DNA of 64,000 nt from Pseudomonadota bacterium (lineage in GTDB: Bacteria > Myxococcota_A > UBA796 > CAJQPC01). Under the pieces are notes generated by a model, which was not told the DNA's origin, ran no database searches, and saw only the letters and a list, made by a program, of their open reading frames with translations. Positions 41,507-49,418 of this stretch are shown here, piece by piece; the first letter of the stretch is position 1, and each line of letters starts with the position of its first letter. The stretch covers positions 20,704-84,703 of the forward strand of contig JAAESX010000318.1 in NCBI GenBank assembly GCA_024228935.1, written 5' to 3'. The position numbers and the translations under genes were made by a program.

Positions 41507-42553
41507 ATGATGCCGCGCATGCTCCTCGTCGTCACCCTCGCTCACGGCACGGTCCTCGACTCCGAGCGCGTGGCCGTCGGCGTGGCGCAGGACGGAAGCC
41601 TGTGTGATCTCGATGCCTGGGTCGGCGTCCTGCACGACGCGGATGGCCCGGGCGGCGACCCGGTGGGGACCGACCTCCTGCTCCCCGGGCGCTGCTTCGA
41701 GACCTGGGCGCTCTCCAGCTCGGCCGGAACCGACGTCCAGGCGCTCGGCGACACCAGCGGGACCGTGCTCGCCTGGGACGAGCCGGTGTGGGGCGAGGTG
41801 CAGTCGCTCACCGGGCGGGGCGAGCTGACCGGGGCCGAGGTCGAGCTCACGTTCGACCTGCCGTACGACCGGGCCGTAGTCTACATGACCACCACGGTCA
41901 CGGCGACGCAGGACCTGACCGACGTGTGGCTCTCCCGGACGGTGGACGCCGACACCGACTACCTCTTCACGGGGACCTACGACACCGCGAACGGCGCCGC
42001 CGACGAGGTCGCCTGGGCCGCCTCCGCGCTGTCCGACAAGGCCATGGCGCTGGCCGCCATCGGGGGCGAGGGCGGCATCTGTTCGTGGTGCTCGACCCCC
42101 GAGCAGGTCGCTGCTGGAACCGTCGGGGAGCTCGAAGGCGACTACGTGATCGGCGTGGCCGTGCCACTCGGTGATCTCGCCGAGGGCGACCAGGTCGAGG
42201 TGGTGATGGTCTACGGCTTCGGCCAGCTGGCCGAGGCCGCCGCGTCCGTCGCACTGGACGCCGCCGCCGCCGATGACCGGGACGGGGACGGGGTCTCGCG
42301 CGAAGAAGACTGCGATGACCGGGACGCCCGCGTGGCTCCGGGTCTCGGCGAGGTCGCGGATGGTCTCGACAACGACTGCGACGGCGACATCGACGAGGAC
42401 CTGGACGACACGGGCGTCGTCGGGTTCGGAGGCTGGGCCGACGAGACGGACGACCTCGCCGTCACGCATGTCGAGGAGCCCCCCGGCGGTTGTTCGACGG
42501 TCGCCGTCGGGCCCTGGGTGCTCGGCCTGCTCCTGCTTCGGAGGCGCCGATGA
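41507..42553 (+). CDS. MYXO-CTERM surface protein with MopE-like repeat
   Basis: 348 aa (ATG 41507; 41510 or 41519 also possible). Leader MLLVVTLAHG, beta-rich body (VVYMTTTVTATQDLTDVWLS, VIGVAVPLGDLAEGDQVEVV), then a calcium motif DRDGDGVSREEDCDDRDARV ... GLDNDCDGDIDED, and a sorting tail GGCSTVAVGPWVLGLLLLRR: Cys, membrane helix, Arg run, as in MYXO-CTERM proteins, which are processed and moved to the cell surface. Starts only 6 bp from the divergent pilin-like gene. Stop overlaps the next start (ATGA). Confidence 0.75.
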   Translation: MMPRMLLVVTLAHGTVLDSERVAVGVAQDGSLCDLDAWVGVLHDADGPGGDPVGTDLLLPGRCFETWALSSSAGTDVQALGDTSGTVLAWDEPVWGEVQSLTGRGELTGAEVELTFDLPYDRAVVYMTTTVTATQDLTDVWLSRTVDADTDYLFTGTYDTANGAADEVAWAASALSDKAMALAAIGGEGGICSWCSTPEQVAAGTVGELEGDYVIGVAVPLGDLAEGDQVEVVMVYGFGQLAEAAASVALDAAAADDRDGDGVSREEDCDDRDARVAPGLGEVADGLDNDCDGDIDEDLDDTGVVGFGGWADETDDLAVTHVEEPPGGCSTVAVGPWVLGLLLLRRRR

Positions 42554-43995
42554 TCTGGCTCCTGGCCTGCGCTGGGCCCCCGGTGGAGACGCTCACGCTG
42601 AGCGGGATCGAGATCGAGGCCGATGTCCCCGTGTTCGACCCGCGGCTCGACGAGGTCGCGCTCGGGCTGACCGTGACCCTCACGGGGGACCCGCTCCCGG
42701 GCTGCGCGGTCGAGGTGGGCGCGATGCAGGAGCGCGGCTGGACCAGCGACCTCGGGTCCTGGGATGCAGACTGGGACGCCCCCGCGAGACTGGCCTGGGA
42801 CGGCACGATGGAGGAGGGCGCAGTGCGGCAAGGCGTCGTCCAGGTGGTCGCGACCCTGGTGTGTCCAGACGGCACGGCGGTCGCGACCGCCGAGATCGAC
42901 GTGGTGCGACTGGCGCCGGTCGAGCTGTCGTTCGACTCTGGCGTGGACCTGGCCTTCCACAAGACCAGCCTGGATGTGTGGGAGGTGACCGAGCTCGCCG
43001 ACGTGCCCGCCTGGACCCGGCTGCCCGGCGAGGAGCCCGCTGACCCCTGGGCGGACCCCGATCGTCCGCCATGGGGAGCCGAGGGTCCCGGCGACGAGCA
43101 CAACTTGCCCATCGCCCAGATCGCTGGCGAGACGATGCAGGTGACCGCGACGTTCGAGGGCTCGGAGACCAGCGAGCACACCATCCTCGTCGGCGGACCG
43201 GGCGACGCCTGGCAGACGTGGTCTCCGGAAGCCGTCCGTATCTGGACCACCGACCCCGCCCCCACCATCGTCGGCCACGATGAGCTGGCGCTGACCTGGT
43301 CCTACGCCGTCCTGGTCGACGACCAGCCGGTGGCCATCCCCGGCACCTTCACCTCGACGCACGGTCGCTACGTGGTCGTCGATGCGCCCTGGGTGCCCGA
43401 CGGGACCTGGATGGATGGCTCGCCGAGCGTGGCGTGGGTCGGTGTCCTCGAGGACGTGAACGAGGCGGTCGCCGGCATCGAGGCCGACGACCACTTCGCG
43501 CTGATGGACGCCCTTCGGGACCACCTGCACGAGGACACCTACCTGGTCTACAACCCCAGCGACTCGGCGTACTCGAGCTACGACGGCAGCTACATCACGT
43601 GGAACTACACGTGGGTCGAGATGAGCAACTGGCTCGACCGCCGGTCGGGGATCGACCTGTATTGCCACAGCCTGGCGTGCGTGCTGAGCTCACAGGCCAA
43701 CCACGTCGGGCTTCCCGCCGAGTACGTCACGCTCGCCTACAACTTCAAGACGAACCTCACCCGAGCCGCGGGAAGCGACACCTGGCAGCAGTGGTCGTTC
43801 AACAGCCACGGCGTCGTGACGGTCGACGGCGAGCACATCTGGGACGCGGCGGTCGACTACGACGGCGACGACGACCCGACCCACGAGCCGGTCGCCGCCG
43901 TCTCGGCCAAGGGGGTGCCGTTCGAGGAGTACCTGGACCTGTTGACCGCCGACGACATCGGCCAGGTCAACGGGGGCCGCTGCTTCGTCTTCTGA
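42550..43995 (+). CDS. Transglutaminase-like lipoprotein
   Basis: 481 aa. MIWLLACAGP (Cys7) preceded by SD ggagg. N-terminal ~320 residues are Ig-like beta domains (LGLTVTLTGDPLPGCAVEVG, TIVGHDELALTWSYAVLVDD). The C-terminal ~150 residues look like a transglutaminase/cysteine-peptidase core: GIDLYCHSLACVLSSQANHV (Cys), LPAEYVTLAYNFKTN, FNSHGVVTVDGEHIWDAAVD (His, Asp). Triad assigned by pattern only. Coupled to the MYXO-CTERM gene. Confidence 0.65.
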   Translation: MIWLLACAGPPVETLTLSGIEIEADVPVFDPRLDEVALGLTVTLTGDPLPGCAVEVGAMQERGWTSDLGSWDADWDAPARLAWDGTMEEGAVRQGVVQVVATLVCPDGTAVATAEIDVVRLAPVELSFDSGVDLAFHKTSLDVWEVTELADVPAWTRLPGEEPADPWADPDRPPWGAEGPGDEHNLPIAQIAGETMQVTATFEGSETSEHTILVGGPGDAWQTWSPEAVRIWTTDPAPTIVGHDELALTWSYAVLVDDQPVAIPGTFTSTHGRYVVVDAPWVPDGTWMDGSPSVAWVGVLEDVNEAVAGIEADDHFALMDALRDHLHEDTYLVYNPSDSAYSSYDGSYITWNYTWVEMSNWLDRRSGIDLYCHSLACVLSSQANHVGLPAEYVTLAYNFKTNLTRAAGSDTWQQWSFNSHGVVTVDGEHIWDAAVDYDGDDDPTHEPVAAVSAKGVPFEEYLDLLTADDIGQVNGGRCFVF

Positions 43996-44013
43996 GCCCT
44001 GCCCGGCTGAGAG

Positions 44014-44484
44014 CTACTTGGGCTGCAGCCCGCAGCCCTCGAGCTTCAGCTCCTCGCACATCCCGACGAACGTCACCAGCGCAGCCTCGCTCAAGCCCTG
44101 TTCGACCTCTCTGCGCGGCATCGCAGGCAGGCCCGGCGTGGCTCGGATCCCCTCGCAGATGAGCGAGACGGCGACCTGCTGCTGCACCTCGTTCTCGGCG
44201 TCGTAGAACGCGAAGCCCAGGTACGGCACGAAGCACTTGCTCGAGCCCTGACCCCAGGTCTGCTGGCTCGACAGCATGACCCTCACGGCGTCCGCCTGGT
44301 CGGGTGTCAGAGGGCGAGGGCGACCGGTGCTCTTGCAGAGCGAGCCGTCGTCGTCCAGCGGTAGGAGGCAGCTCGGCCGCCCCACCTCGCCGATGTTCAT
44401 CTCGAACGCGACGATGTCGACGTGCTCGGGCAGCGCTTCGACCCCGGTCTTCGGACCGCAGGCCAGCAGAGTGATCAGACCCAC
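44014..44484 (-). CDS. Hypothetical lipoprotein (156 aa)
   Basis: Not recognised. GTG start, leader MGLITLLACGPK (Cys9). Soluble alpha/beta body with several Cys (VGRPSCLLPLDDDGSLCKST, SSKCFVPYLGFAFYDAENEV, VSLICEGIRATPGL, MCEELKLEGCGLQPK). Overlaps the 3' end of the caspase-like gene by 10 bp and so is co-translated with it; may be a partner or inhibitor, which is only a positional guess. Confidence 0.6.
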   Translation of the reverse strand: MGLITLLACGPKTGVEALPEHVDIVAFEMNIGEVGRPSCLLPLDDDGSLCKSTGRPRPLTPDQADAVRVMLSSQQTWGQGSSKCFVPYLGFAFYDAENEVQQQVAVSLICEGIRATPGLPAMPRREVEQGLSEAALVTFVGMCEELKLEGCGLQPK

Positions 44485-45788
44485 GTGCTGGGGATGACCT
44501 CGGGCGACAGGTCGTGGAGGCCGCGCTTCATCAGGTCCACGACCTCGTGCTCGCCGTCCTTCACCGTCTCCCAGTGGGCCATGAAGTCACCGCGGGACAT
44601 CGACGAGAAGTCCGGCATGTCCACGCCCATCGAGGTGTAGGCGTCCGTGAGCTGCGAGGCGTAGTGGTCCGCGAACTTGCCGCGCACCACGCCCCAGTAG
44701 ATGAGGCGGATGGTGACGTCGCGGCGGGTCTCGAACGTCGCCACGTCGCCGGCGTCCGGGTGGGACAGGTAGCGCTGAACGACGTTGTAGTAGTCGCGGA
44801 GCGGGCCCGTGCCGGTGTTCTCGACCTCGACGTTGCCCGCGAAGAAGTCGTTGAAGGTCGTTGCGCCTTCGCTGACCTGGTTGCGGATCTCGTACAGGTT
44901 CATCGGGTCTTGGCCCTGGTACCCATCCGCCACGTTCCACGTCGAGACGTTCTTGGCCTTGCGGGCGTTCCCAGCCAGCTCGGGATCGACCTTGCTGGCG
45001 TCGTCGCCCTCCTCGGTCGCGCCCTCCCAGGACTTCATGTGGTCCATGGCGCCCGTCCACGTCCCCGGCGAGCTGTCGTGGTACGCCCAGACGCTCTCGA
45101 GGTTGGGGAACATGCTGGGGTACTGGGCCATCTTGGCTTCGCCGCCGGTGTAGCAGGCGCTGAGCATCAGGTGCTTCACCCCAGCCACGGCCTTCGGGAA
45201 GATCGCGGACAGCTCGGTGATGGTGTCGAAGTCGATCTGGCCGTTGTCGTCGCCCCAGATCATCGAGCCGACGCTGTGACCGGACAGGACCACCCGGTCC
45301 ATCTTGCGGATGCCGAGCTCGGCCTCGCCCCAGACGCGGACCATCTGGGCCATCTCGTCCTTGGCCTCGCTGCCGCCGTCGGCGATCCACTGCGCGGCGT
45401 TCACGGCTGTCTGCGCCTTGAGGCCCAGGGTCGCGACGAACTTGGCGCAGTCCTCGATCTGGGTCAGGTCGTAGGTGACGCCCTGCCACTTGTACTCGTC
45501 CTGGACGCGCTGGTTCCGGATGCCGATGGCTCCGCCGCGGTCGCGGTTGGCTCGGTTGAGCGTGTTCGCCTCGTCCCGGGCGTACTTGTTCATGCCGACG
45601 TGCACGATCCCGGTCTTGTCCGGGTCGAACTGGGCGTCGGTGTTCTCCTTGTTCTCGGCCTCGACGATGTCGATGATCGCCTGGTTTCCGACGAGCTCCT
45701 GTTCGGTGTCGACGGTCGCGTTCGAGGTCGCGCTCGAGCTGGTCGAGGTGGAGGTCTCGGTGGTTTCGGCGCGGGACTGAGCGGGCAT
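44475..45788 (-). CDS. Caspase-like (clan CD) protease with Ser/Thr-rich N-terminus
   Basis: 437 aa. Disordered N-terminal ~30 residues (TTETSTSTSSSATSNATVDT), then QELVGNQAIIDIVEAE. The protease core has strand-loop-His (DRVVLSGHSVGSMIWG, His171) and, 41 residues later, strand-Cys (GVKHLMLSACYTGGEAKMA, Cys212), the His/Cys dyad order of caspase/CHAT/clostripain enzymes. The C-terminal ~200 residues are helical with no known domain. No signal peptide, so cytoplasmic or exported by a specialised route. SD ggggag just before ATG 45788. Downstream lipoprotein overlaps. Confidence 0.68.
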   Translation of the reverse strand: MPAQSRAETTETSTSTSSSATSNATVDTEQELVGNQAIIDIVEAENKENTDAQFDPDKTGIVHVGMNKYARDEANTLNRANRDRGGAIGIRNQRVQDEYKWQGVTYDLTQIEDCAKFVATLGLKAQTAVNAAQWIADGGSEAKDEMAQMVRVWGEAELGIRKMDRVVLSGHSVGSMIWGDDNGQIDFDTITELSAIFPKAVAGVKHLMLSACYTGGEAKMAQYPSMFPNLESVWAYHDSSPGTWTGAMDHMKSWEGATEEGDDASKVDPELAGNARKAKNVSTWNVADGYQGQDPMNLYEIRNQVSEGATTFNDFFAGNVEVENTGTGPLRDYYNVVQRYLSHPDAGDVATFETRRDVTIRLIYWGVVRGKFADHYASQLTDAYTSMGVDMPDFSSMSRGDFMAHWETVKDGEHEVVDLMKRGLHDLSPEVIPSTWV

Positions 45789-45820
45789 GGCGGATCTCCC
45801 CAGGCGTGCCCACCAGAATT

Positions 45821-45839
45821 AGCACTTTTGGGAGGTGCT
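45821..45839 (-). terminator. Weak hairpin after the GMC oxidoreductase gene
   Basis: AGCAC (45821-45825) and GTGCT (45835-45839) with a 9-base loop, between the GMC oxidoreductase stop (45848) and the caspase-like start (45788). Reads aatt after the stem on the minus strand. Short, low confidence. Confidence 0.3.
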
Positions 45840-45847
45840 TTCTACGA

Positions 45848-47266
45848 TCACGCGCCCAGGAAGTGCTCCGTGTTTCGCCGGGCGATGGCCATGATGGTCC
45901 CCTGGGGGTTCACGCCGGGCGAGGTCGGGAGCAGGCTCGCGTCGTGCACGTGCACGTTCTGGGTGCCCTTCAGGCGGCCCCAGGAGTCCACGGGACACGT
46001 GTCGAGCTCACCCATCGGGCAGCTCGAGAACAGATGGATTGTGGTCACGTTGACCGCGCTCTTCTTGTCGACGTTCTCGAACGCCTTCAGGTCGCCCGGC
46101 CCCTTCAGCGAGGCGCCCCCCTCGAACGGACTGAAGATCTCCTTCGCTCCGCCAGCGAAGACGAGCTCGCCCATTCGCATCAGCCCCGCCGCCAGCAGCC
46201 CGTAGTCCTTCTTGGTCAGCTGGTACCGGATGAAGGGCTGGTCGACGAAGGGCAGGGCGCGGATGGTGCCGGTGCCTTCGCCGCAGACCGCCGCGTAGAA
46301 GACCGCGACCTTGTTCCACTCCTCGAGCACCGAGCGCTTGTCCTGCACCGCTTGGCCGAGCCAGAGAGCGATGTGCGGGATCGAGCTGTGGCTGCAGCCG
46401 AGCGTGAGGTCCGGCTTGAACTCGCTGACCTGGCGGACCGGGACGCCCCAGTCGGGGTCGTTGACCACGTCGTCGAAGCGAGCCGCGATGCGGATCATCG
46501 GGTGAAGCCGCAGGCTGTCTCCGACGTGCTTCGTGATGCCGGAGCGGCGCAGCAGGGTGGGGGTCTGGACCGCGCCGCAGCAGAGGAAGATCTCCTTGAA
46601 CACGACCCGGACCAGCTCGGTCTTGCCGCTCAGCGCTTGGACGGCGACGCATCGGTCGCCCTCGAAGATGAGCTTGCGCACGCGCAGATGGGCCTCGACC
46701 CGACAGCCCGCGGCTCGGGCGCGCGGGATCATCGTGTTGCTCATGGACTGGCGCCGTCCCCAGCGACCGTCCTCCTTCTCGTACCGCCAGAACCGCTCGA
46801 TCTCGCCGGACTTCCAGCCGAGCTTGTCGGACCCCTCGTGCAGGCGGTTGCTGGCCGGACTCAGCCCGTGAGGCCGCCGCGAGGTCTTCATCTCCTGCTC
46901 GATGGAGGAGAACCGGGGCTCCAGCTCGGCGCTGCCGAACCCGTCGATGCGGTAGTCGCGGGCCCACTTCTCGAGCGTCTCGTCGTGGGGGCGGTGGTAG
47001 AGCGCGGCGTTGATCTCGCTGGCTCCGCCGACGCACCGGCCCTCGATGTACGTGATGTTCGTGCCGCCGAACGTCGTGGTCAGCCCGCCGTGGCGGTACT
47101 TCGTGTCCATCTCGGCGTAGCTGTAGTTCTCAGCCGAGTCGCTCGAGAGGTCCGGGCCCTCTTCGGCGAGCAGCACGTCGTGGCCGGCTTCCGCGAGCAG
47201 GGCCGCCGTGACCGCGCCGCTGGGGCCCGAGCCGACGACAAGCAGCTCGCACTCAAGGGTGCGCAC
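45848..47266 (-). CDS. GMC family FAD-dependent oxidoreductase
   Basis: 472 aa from GTG 47266. FAD motif LLVVGSGPSGAVTAALLAEA (GxGxxG ~12-17), GGLTTTFGGTNITYIEGRCV and GGASEINAALYHRP of the GMC N-domain, KEIFLCCGAVQTPTLLRRSG, and the C-terminal LFSSCPMGE ... HVHDASLLPTSPGVNPQGTI. Oxidises an alcohol or sugar of unknown identity. It overlaps by 14 bp a 121-aa protein that resembles the small helper subunit of such dehydrogenases. Last gene of a bfd-bfr-helper-GMC run. No Tat signal seen. Confidence 0.85.
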   Translation of the reverse strand: MRTLECELLVVGSGPSGAVTAALLAEAGHDVLLAEEGPDLSSDSAENYSYAEMDTKYRHGGLTTTFGGTNITYIEGRCVGGASEINAALYHRPHDETLEKWARDYRIDGFGSAELEPRFSSIEQEMKTSRRPHGLSPASNRLHEGSDKLGWKSGEIERFWRYEKEDGRWGRRQSMSNTMIPRARAAGCRVEAHLRVRKLIFEGDRCVAVQALSGKTELVRVVFKEIFLCCGAVQTPTLLRRSGITKHVGDSLRLHPMIRIAARFDDVVNDPDWGVPVRQVSEFKPDLTLGCSHSSIPHIALWLGQAVQDKRSVLEEWNKVAVFYAAVCGEGTGTIRALPFVDQPFIRYQLTKKDYGLLAAGLMRMGELVFAGGAKEIFSPFEGGASLKGPGDLKAFENVDKKSAVNVTTIHLFSSCPMGELDTCPVDSWGRLKGTQNVHVHDASLLPTSPGVNPQGTIMAIARRNTEHFLGA

Positions 47267-47618
47267 CGTGGTCCTCCATCGTCGACCAGTACACGAAGAC
47301 GCCCATCTTCTCGTAGAACTGGGTCCAGTCGCGCATCGGGCCCACCGGGCTGGCCTTCCAGCTCGAGAACATGTCCTTGCGACGTTCTGCGGCGAGCGCA
47401 TGCATCGCCTGGCCATAGCGGGCGATGCCGTGGCTCTCGTACACCATCGTGAGGATGGCCATGCCGGCCCCCAGGTGGGGGGGCATCTCGCCGATGCGGT
47501 GAAGGAGCCGATCCGTGGACTCTTCCAGGTGCTCGGTCCCGAACTCGTCCGCGACGAGATCGAGCAGCAGGTTCCGGACGACAGGCCTCAGCCGCGCCTT
47601 CACGAGAGGACGGATCAC
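47253..47618 (-). CDS. Small subunit-like protein partner of GMC oxidoreductase (121 aa)
   Basis: GTG 47618 overlaps the bfr stop (GTGA). Mostly helical: LVKARLRPVVRNLLLDLVAD, STDRLLHRIGEMPPHLGAGM, ILTMVYESHGIARYGQAMHA, SSWKASPVGPMRDWTQFYEK. In several genomes a short helical protein precedes a GMC dehydrogenase as its accessory subunit; assigned by position and size only. A longer frame to 47831 would overlap bfr fully and is rejected. Confidence 0.55.
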   Translation of the reverse strand: MIRPLVKARLRPVVRNLLLDLVADEFGTEHLEESTDRLLHRIGEMPPHLGAGMAILTMVYESHGIARYGQAMHALAAERRKDMFSSWKASPVGPMRDWTQFYEKMGVFVYWSTMEDHGAHP

Positions 47619-48091
47619 TCCTTGATCTGCTCCGCCAGGTAGGCCGGAGCGCCGATCTGGGCGATCAGCTCGACCTGCGCCTCGAGCCAGTCGACGTGCT
47701 CCTCCTCGCTGGCGAGGATGCGCTCGAGCAGGAGCGCCGAGCCGATGTCGCCGACCTCGCGGCACATCGGGATGCCCTTCTGCAGACGGGGGAGCGCGTC
47801 GTACTCCAGGGCGAGGTCGGAGCGCAGGCACTCTTCGGGGTTCTCGCCGATGTTCACCCGGCCCAGGCGCTGCACGTTGGGCAGGCCGTCCAGGTAGAGG
47901 ATGCGCTCGATGAGCTCGTCGGCGTGCTTCATCTCGTCGATGGACTCGTGCTGGACCTTGCTCTCGAGCCGCTTGTAGCCCCAGTTCCCGAACATGCGGG
48001 CATGCAGGAAGTACTGGTTGATGGCGGTCAGTTCACCGGTCAGCACCTCGTTGAGGACCTGGATGACTTCAGCGTTCTTCGTGCGGCTCAT
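47615..48091 (-). CDS. bfr: Bacterioferritin
   Basis: 158 aa, full length. Di-iron ferroxidase residues line up with E. coli Bfr shifted by two: Glu20, Glu53, His56, Glu96, Glu129, His132; haem ligand Met54 in ESIDEMKHADELIE. Other conserved stretches: INQYFLHARMFGNWGYKRLE, LPNVQRLGRVNIGE. Stores iron as a 24-mer with haem at the dimer face. Preceded by bfd and two Fur-like boxes, so iron-regulated. Confidence 0.95.
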   Translation of the reverse strand: MSRTKNAEVIQVLNEVLTGELTAINQYFLHARMFGNWGYKRLESKVQHESIDEMKHADELIERILYLDGLPNVQRLGRVNIGENPEECLRSDLALEYDALPRLQKGIPMCREVGDIGSALLLERILASEEEHVDWLEAQVELIAQIGAPAYLAEQIKE

Positions 48092-48121
48092 CGTGGCCCT
48101 CCGGGAGCCCTCGTAACACCG

Positions 48122-48322
48122 CTACTTGGCCGCGAGGCGAAGGTCGTTGCGCTCGCGCTCGTCGCGCCGCTTCCGGATGACCTTGCGGAGCTGGTTCGCG
48201 CAGGAGCCGCAGTCCGAGCCGGCTCGGCAACGCTGCGAGACAGCGTGTAGGTTGCCCGCGCCGTCGTCGACATGCTTCCGGACGTCCCGGTCGCTGACGC
48301 CATGGCAGAGGCAGAGGATCAC
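48122..48322 (-). CDS. bfd: Bacterioferritin-associated ferredoxin
   Basis: 66 aa, GTG start. [2Fe-2S] ligands in the Bfd spacing: Cys4 and Cys6 (ILCLCHGVSDRDVRK), then Cys38 and Cys41 (AGSDCGSCANQLRKVI). Bfd reduces the Fe3+ core of bacterioferritin to release iron. C-terminus basic (KRRDERERNDLRLAAK). Thirty bases upstream of bfr on the same strand. Ends with TAG. Confidence 0.92.
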   Translation of the reverse strand: MILCLCHGVSDRDVRKHVDDGAGNLHAVSQRCRAGSDCGSCANQLRKVIRKRRDERERNDLRLAAK

Positions 48323-48332
48323 GTCGACTCCT

Positions 48333-48351
48333 GAAACTGAAAGTCACTTTC
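48333..48351. promoter_or_regulatory. Fur-like box 1 ahead of bfd
   Basis: GAAACTGAAAGTCACTTTC matches 13 of 19 positions of the Fur consensus and contains the perfect palindrome TGAAAGTCACTTTCA (48338-48352). Twelve bases upstream of the bfd start. Confidence 0.6.
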
Positions 48352-48360
48352 AACTTGCAT

Positions 48361-48379
48361 GAAAGTGATAGTTGTTTTC
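48361..48379. promoter_or_regulatory. Fur-like box 2 between bfd and the START-domain gene
   Basis: GAAAGTGATAGTTGTTTTC matches 13 of 19 Fur consensus positions. 28 bases from box 1, in an AT-rich island of otherwise G+C-rich DNA, and 36 bases before the divergent ATG 48415, so it could control both directions. Confidence 0.6.
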
Positions 48380-48414
48380 AACAAGGGTCGTCAAGCATCG
48401 AGCGAGGAAATCGG

Positions 48415-49065
48415 ATGATCTGGATCGCGCTGGTCGGCGGAACCCAAGCCAACCCCGTCAACGAGGCCGCCAAGATCGCGCTGTCGGACGAGTCCGGGTG
48501 GCTGTCCGTCGGGACCACGGAAGAGTCCGTCGGGACGGTCTCCGCTCGGCACAAGGAGGTCGACGGCGTCGACTGCCTCGAGGCGAGCGCACAGGTCACG
48601 GTGCCCGTCGAGACGCTGAAGGAGGTCGTGCTCGACATCCCGGCCAACCTGGACTGGAGCTCGGCTGACCTCCTGCACTCGGTGGTGCTGAAGGAGGAGG
48701 GCACGACGCTCGACTACGTCCAGGTGCTCGACATCCCCTCGCCGTTCGGGGACCGGTACTGGTTCCTCCACGGCACGGTCGCGGACACGGCCGACCTGTG
48801 GGAGTTCAGCTGGGAGCACATCGACGGCTCGTCCAGCTACCCGGATGCTTACGCGAAGTACGTCGACGACGAGCTGGTCGAGGTCGACGTCAACGTGGGG
48901 AGCTGGGCCTTCCTCGAGCAGGACGGCGCGACGGTCGCGCGGTTCCGGTCGTGCACGAACGTCGGGGGCTCGGTGCCCCGCTGGGCTGGCGAGAAGGCTG
49001 CCCGCGTGATGCTGCCGAACAACATCATCGACCTGGTGGTCGAGGGCGAGAAGCGCAGCGAGTAG
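48415..49065 (+). CDS. START/SRPBCC-type secreted lipid-binding protein
   Basis: 216 aa. Short hydrophobic leader (MIWIALVGGTQANP). Body reads like a START domain: WLSVGTTEESVGTVSARHKE, QVTVPVETLKEVVLDIPANL, VVLKEEGTTLDYVQVLDIPS, DRYWFLHGTVADTADLWEFS, VEVDVNVGSWAFLEQDGATV, ending in an amphipathic helix (LPNNIIDLVVEGEKRSE). Such folds bind lipids or other hydrophobics. Divergent from bfd and close to Fur-like box 2. ATG has ggaaatcgg upstream, a weak SD. Confidence 0.68.
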   Translation: MIWIALVGGTQANPVNEAAKIALSDESGWLSVGTTEESVGTVSARHKEVDGVDCLEASAQVTVPVETLKEVVLDIPANLDWSSADLLHSVVLKEEGTTLDYVQVLDIPSPFGDRYWFLHGTVADTADLWEFSWEHIDGSSSYPDAYAKYVDDELVEVDVNVGSWAFLEQDGATVARFRSCTNVGGSVPRWAGEKAARVMLPNNIIDLVVEGEKRSE

Positions 49066-49079
49066 GCGGCGAGCTCGGA

Positions 49080-49296
49080 CCGCGCAGTTGGGTGCGAACT
49101 GCCGGATCTGCGCAGTTGGGTGCGAACTGCCGGAATCGCGCAGTTCAGCTCGGATCAGCGCTTGATCGAGCCTGAACTTCCGGATGTGCGCAGTTGGGTG
49201 CGAACTGCCGGAGTCGCGCAGTTCAGCTCGGATCAGCGCTTGATCGAGCCTGAACTTCCGGATGTGCGCAGTTGGGTGCGAACTGCCGGAATCGCG
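49080..49296. repeat. Composite palindromic repeat cluster (78-bp period)
   Basis: Element A (GCAGTT-N7-AACTGC) occurs at 49084-49102, 49112-49130, 49190-49208 and 49268-49286. Element B, a longer hairpin (AGTTCAG...CTGAACT, inner GATCA/TGATC), occurs at 49142-49178 and 49220-49256. Order A-A-B-A-B-A; A2, A3 and A4 begin exactly 78 bases apart. Lies between the 3' ends of two convergent genes, in a 353-base non-coding gap (49066-49418) with nothing else recognisable. REP/BIME-like. Confidence 0.85.
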
Positions 49297-49418
49297 TAGC
49301 CAGGCTCGACTGCCCGTGCCTCGCTCGGTCTCCGCGTGGCCCCGCGACGGGCGGGCGCATTCTCGCCGGCTCGCCGTCGGCTCGTTTCTGGAGTGTGCGT
49401 GGCTCGACCTCTCGACTC

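Noticed and set aside
49080..49296. CRISPR array
   Set aside because: Repeats are hairpins in alternating types with no unique spacers of regular length, and no cas genes are present.
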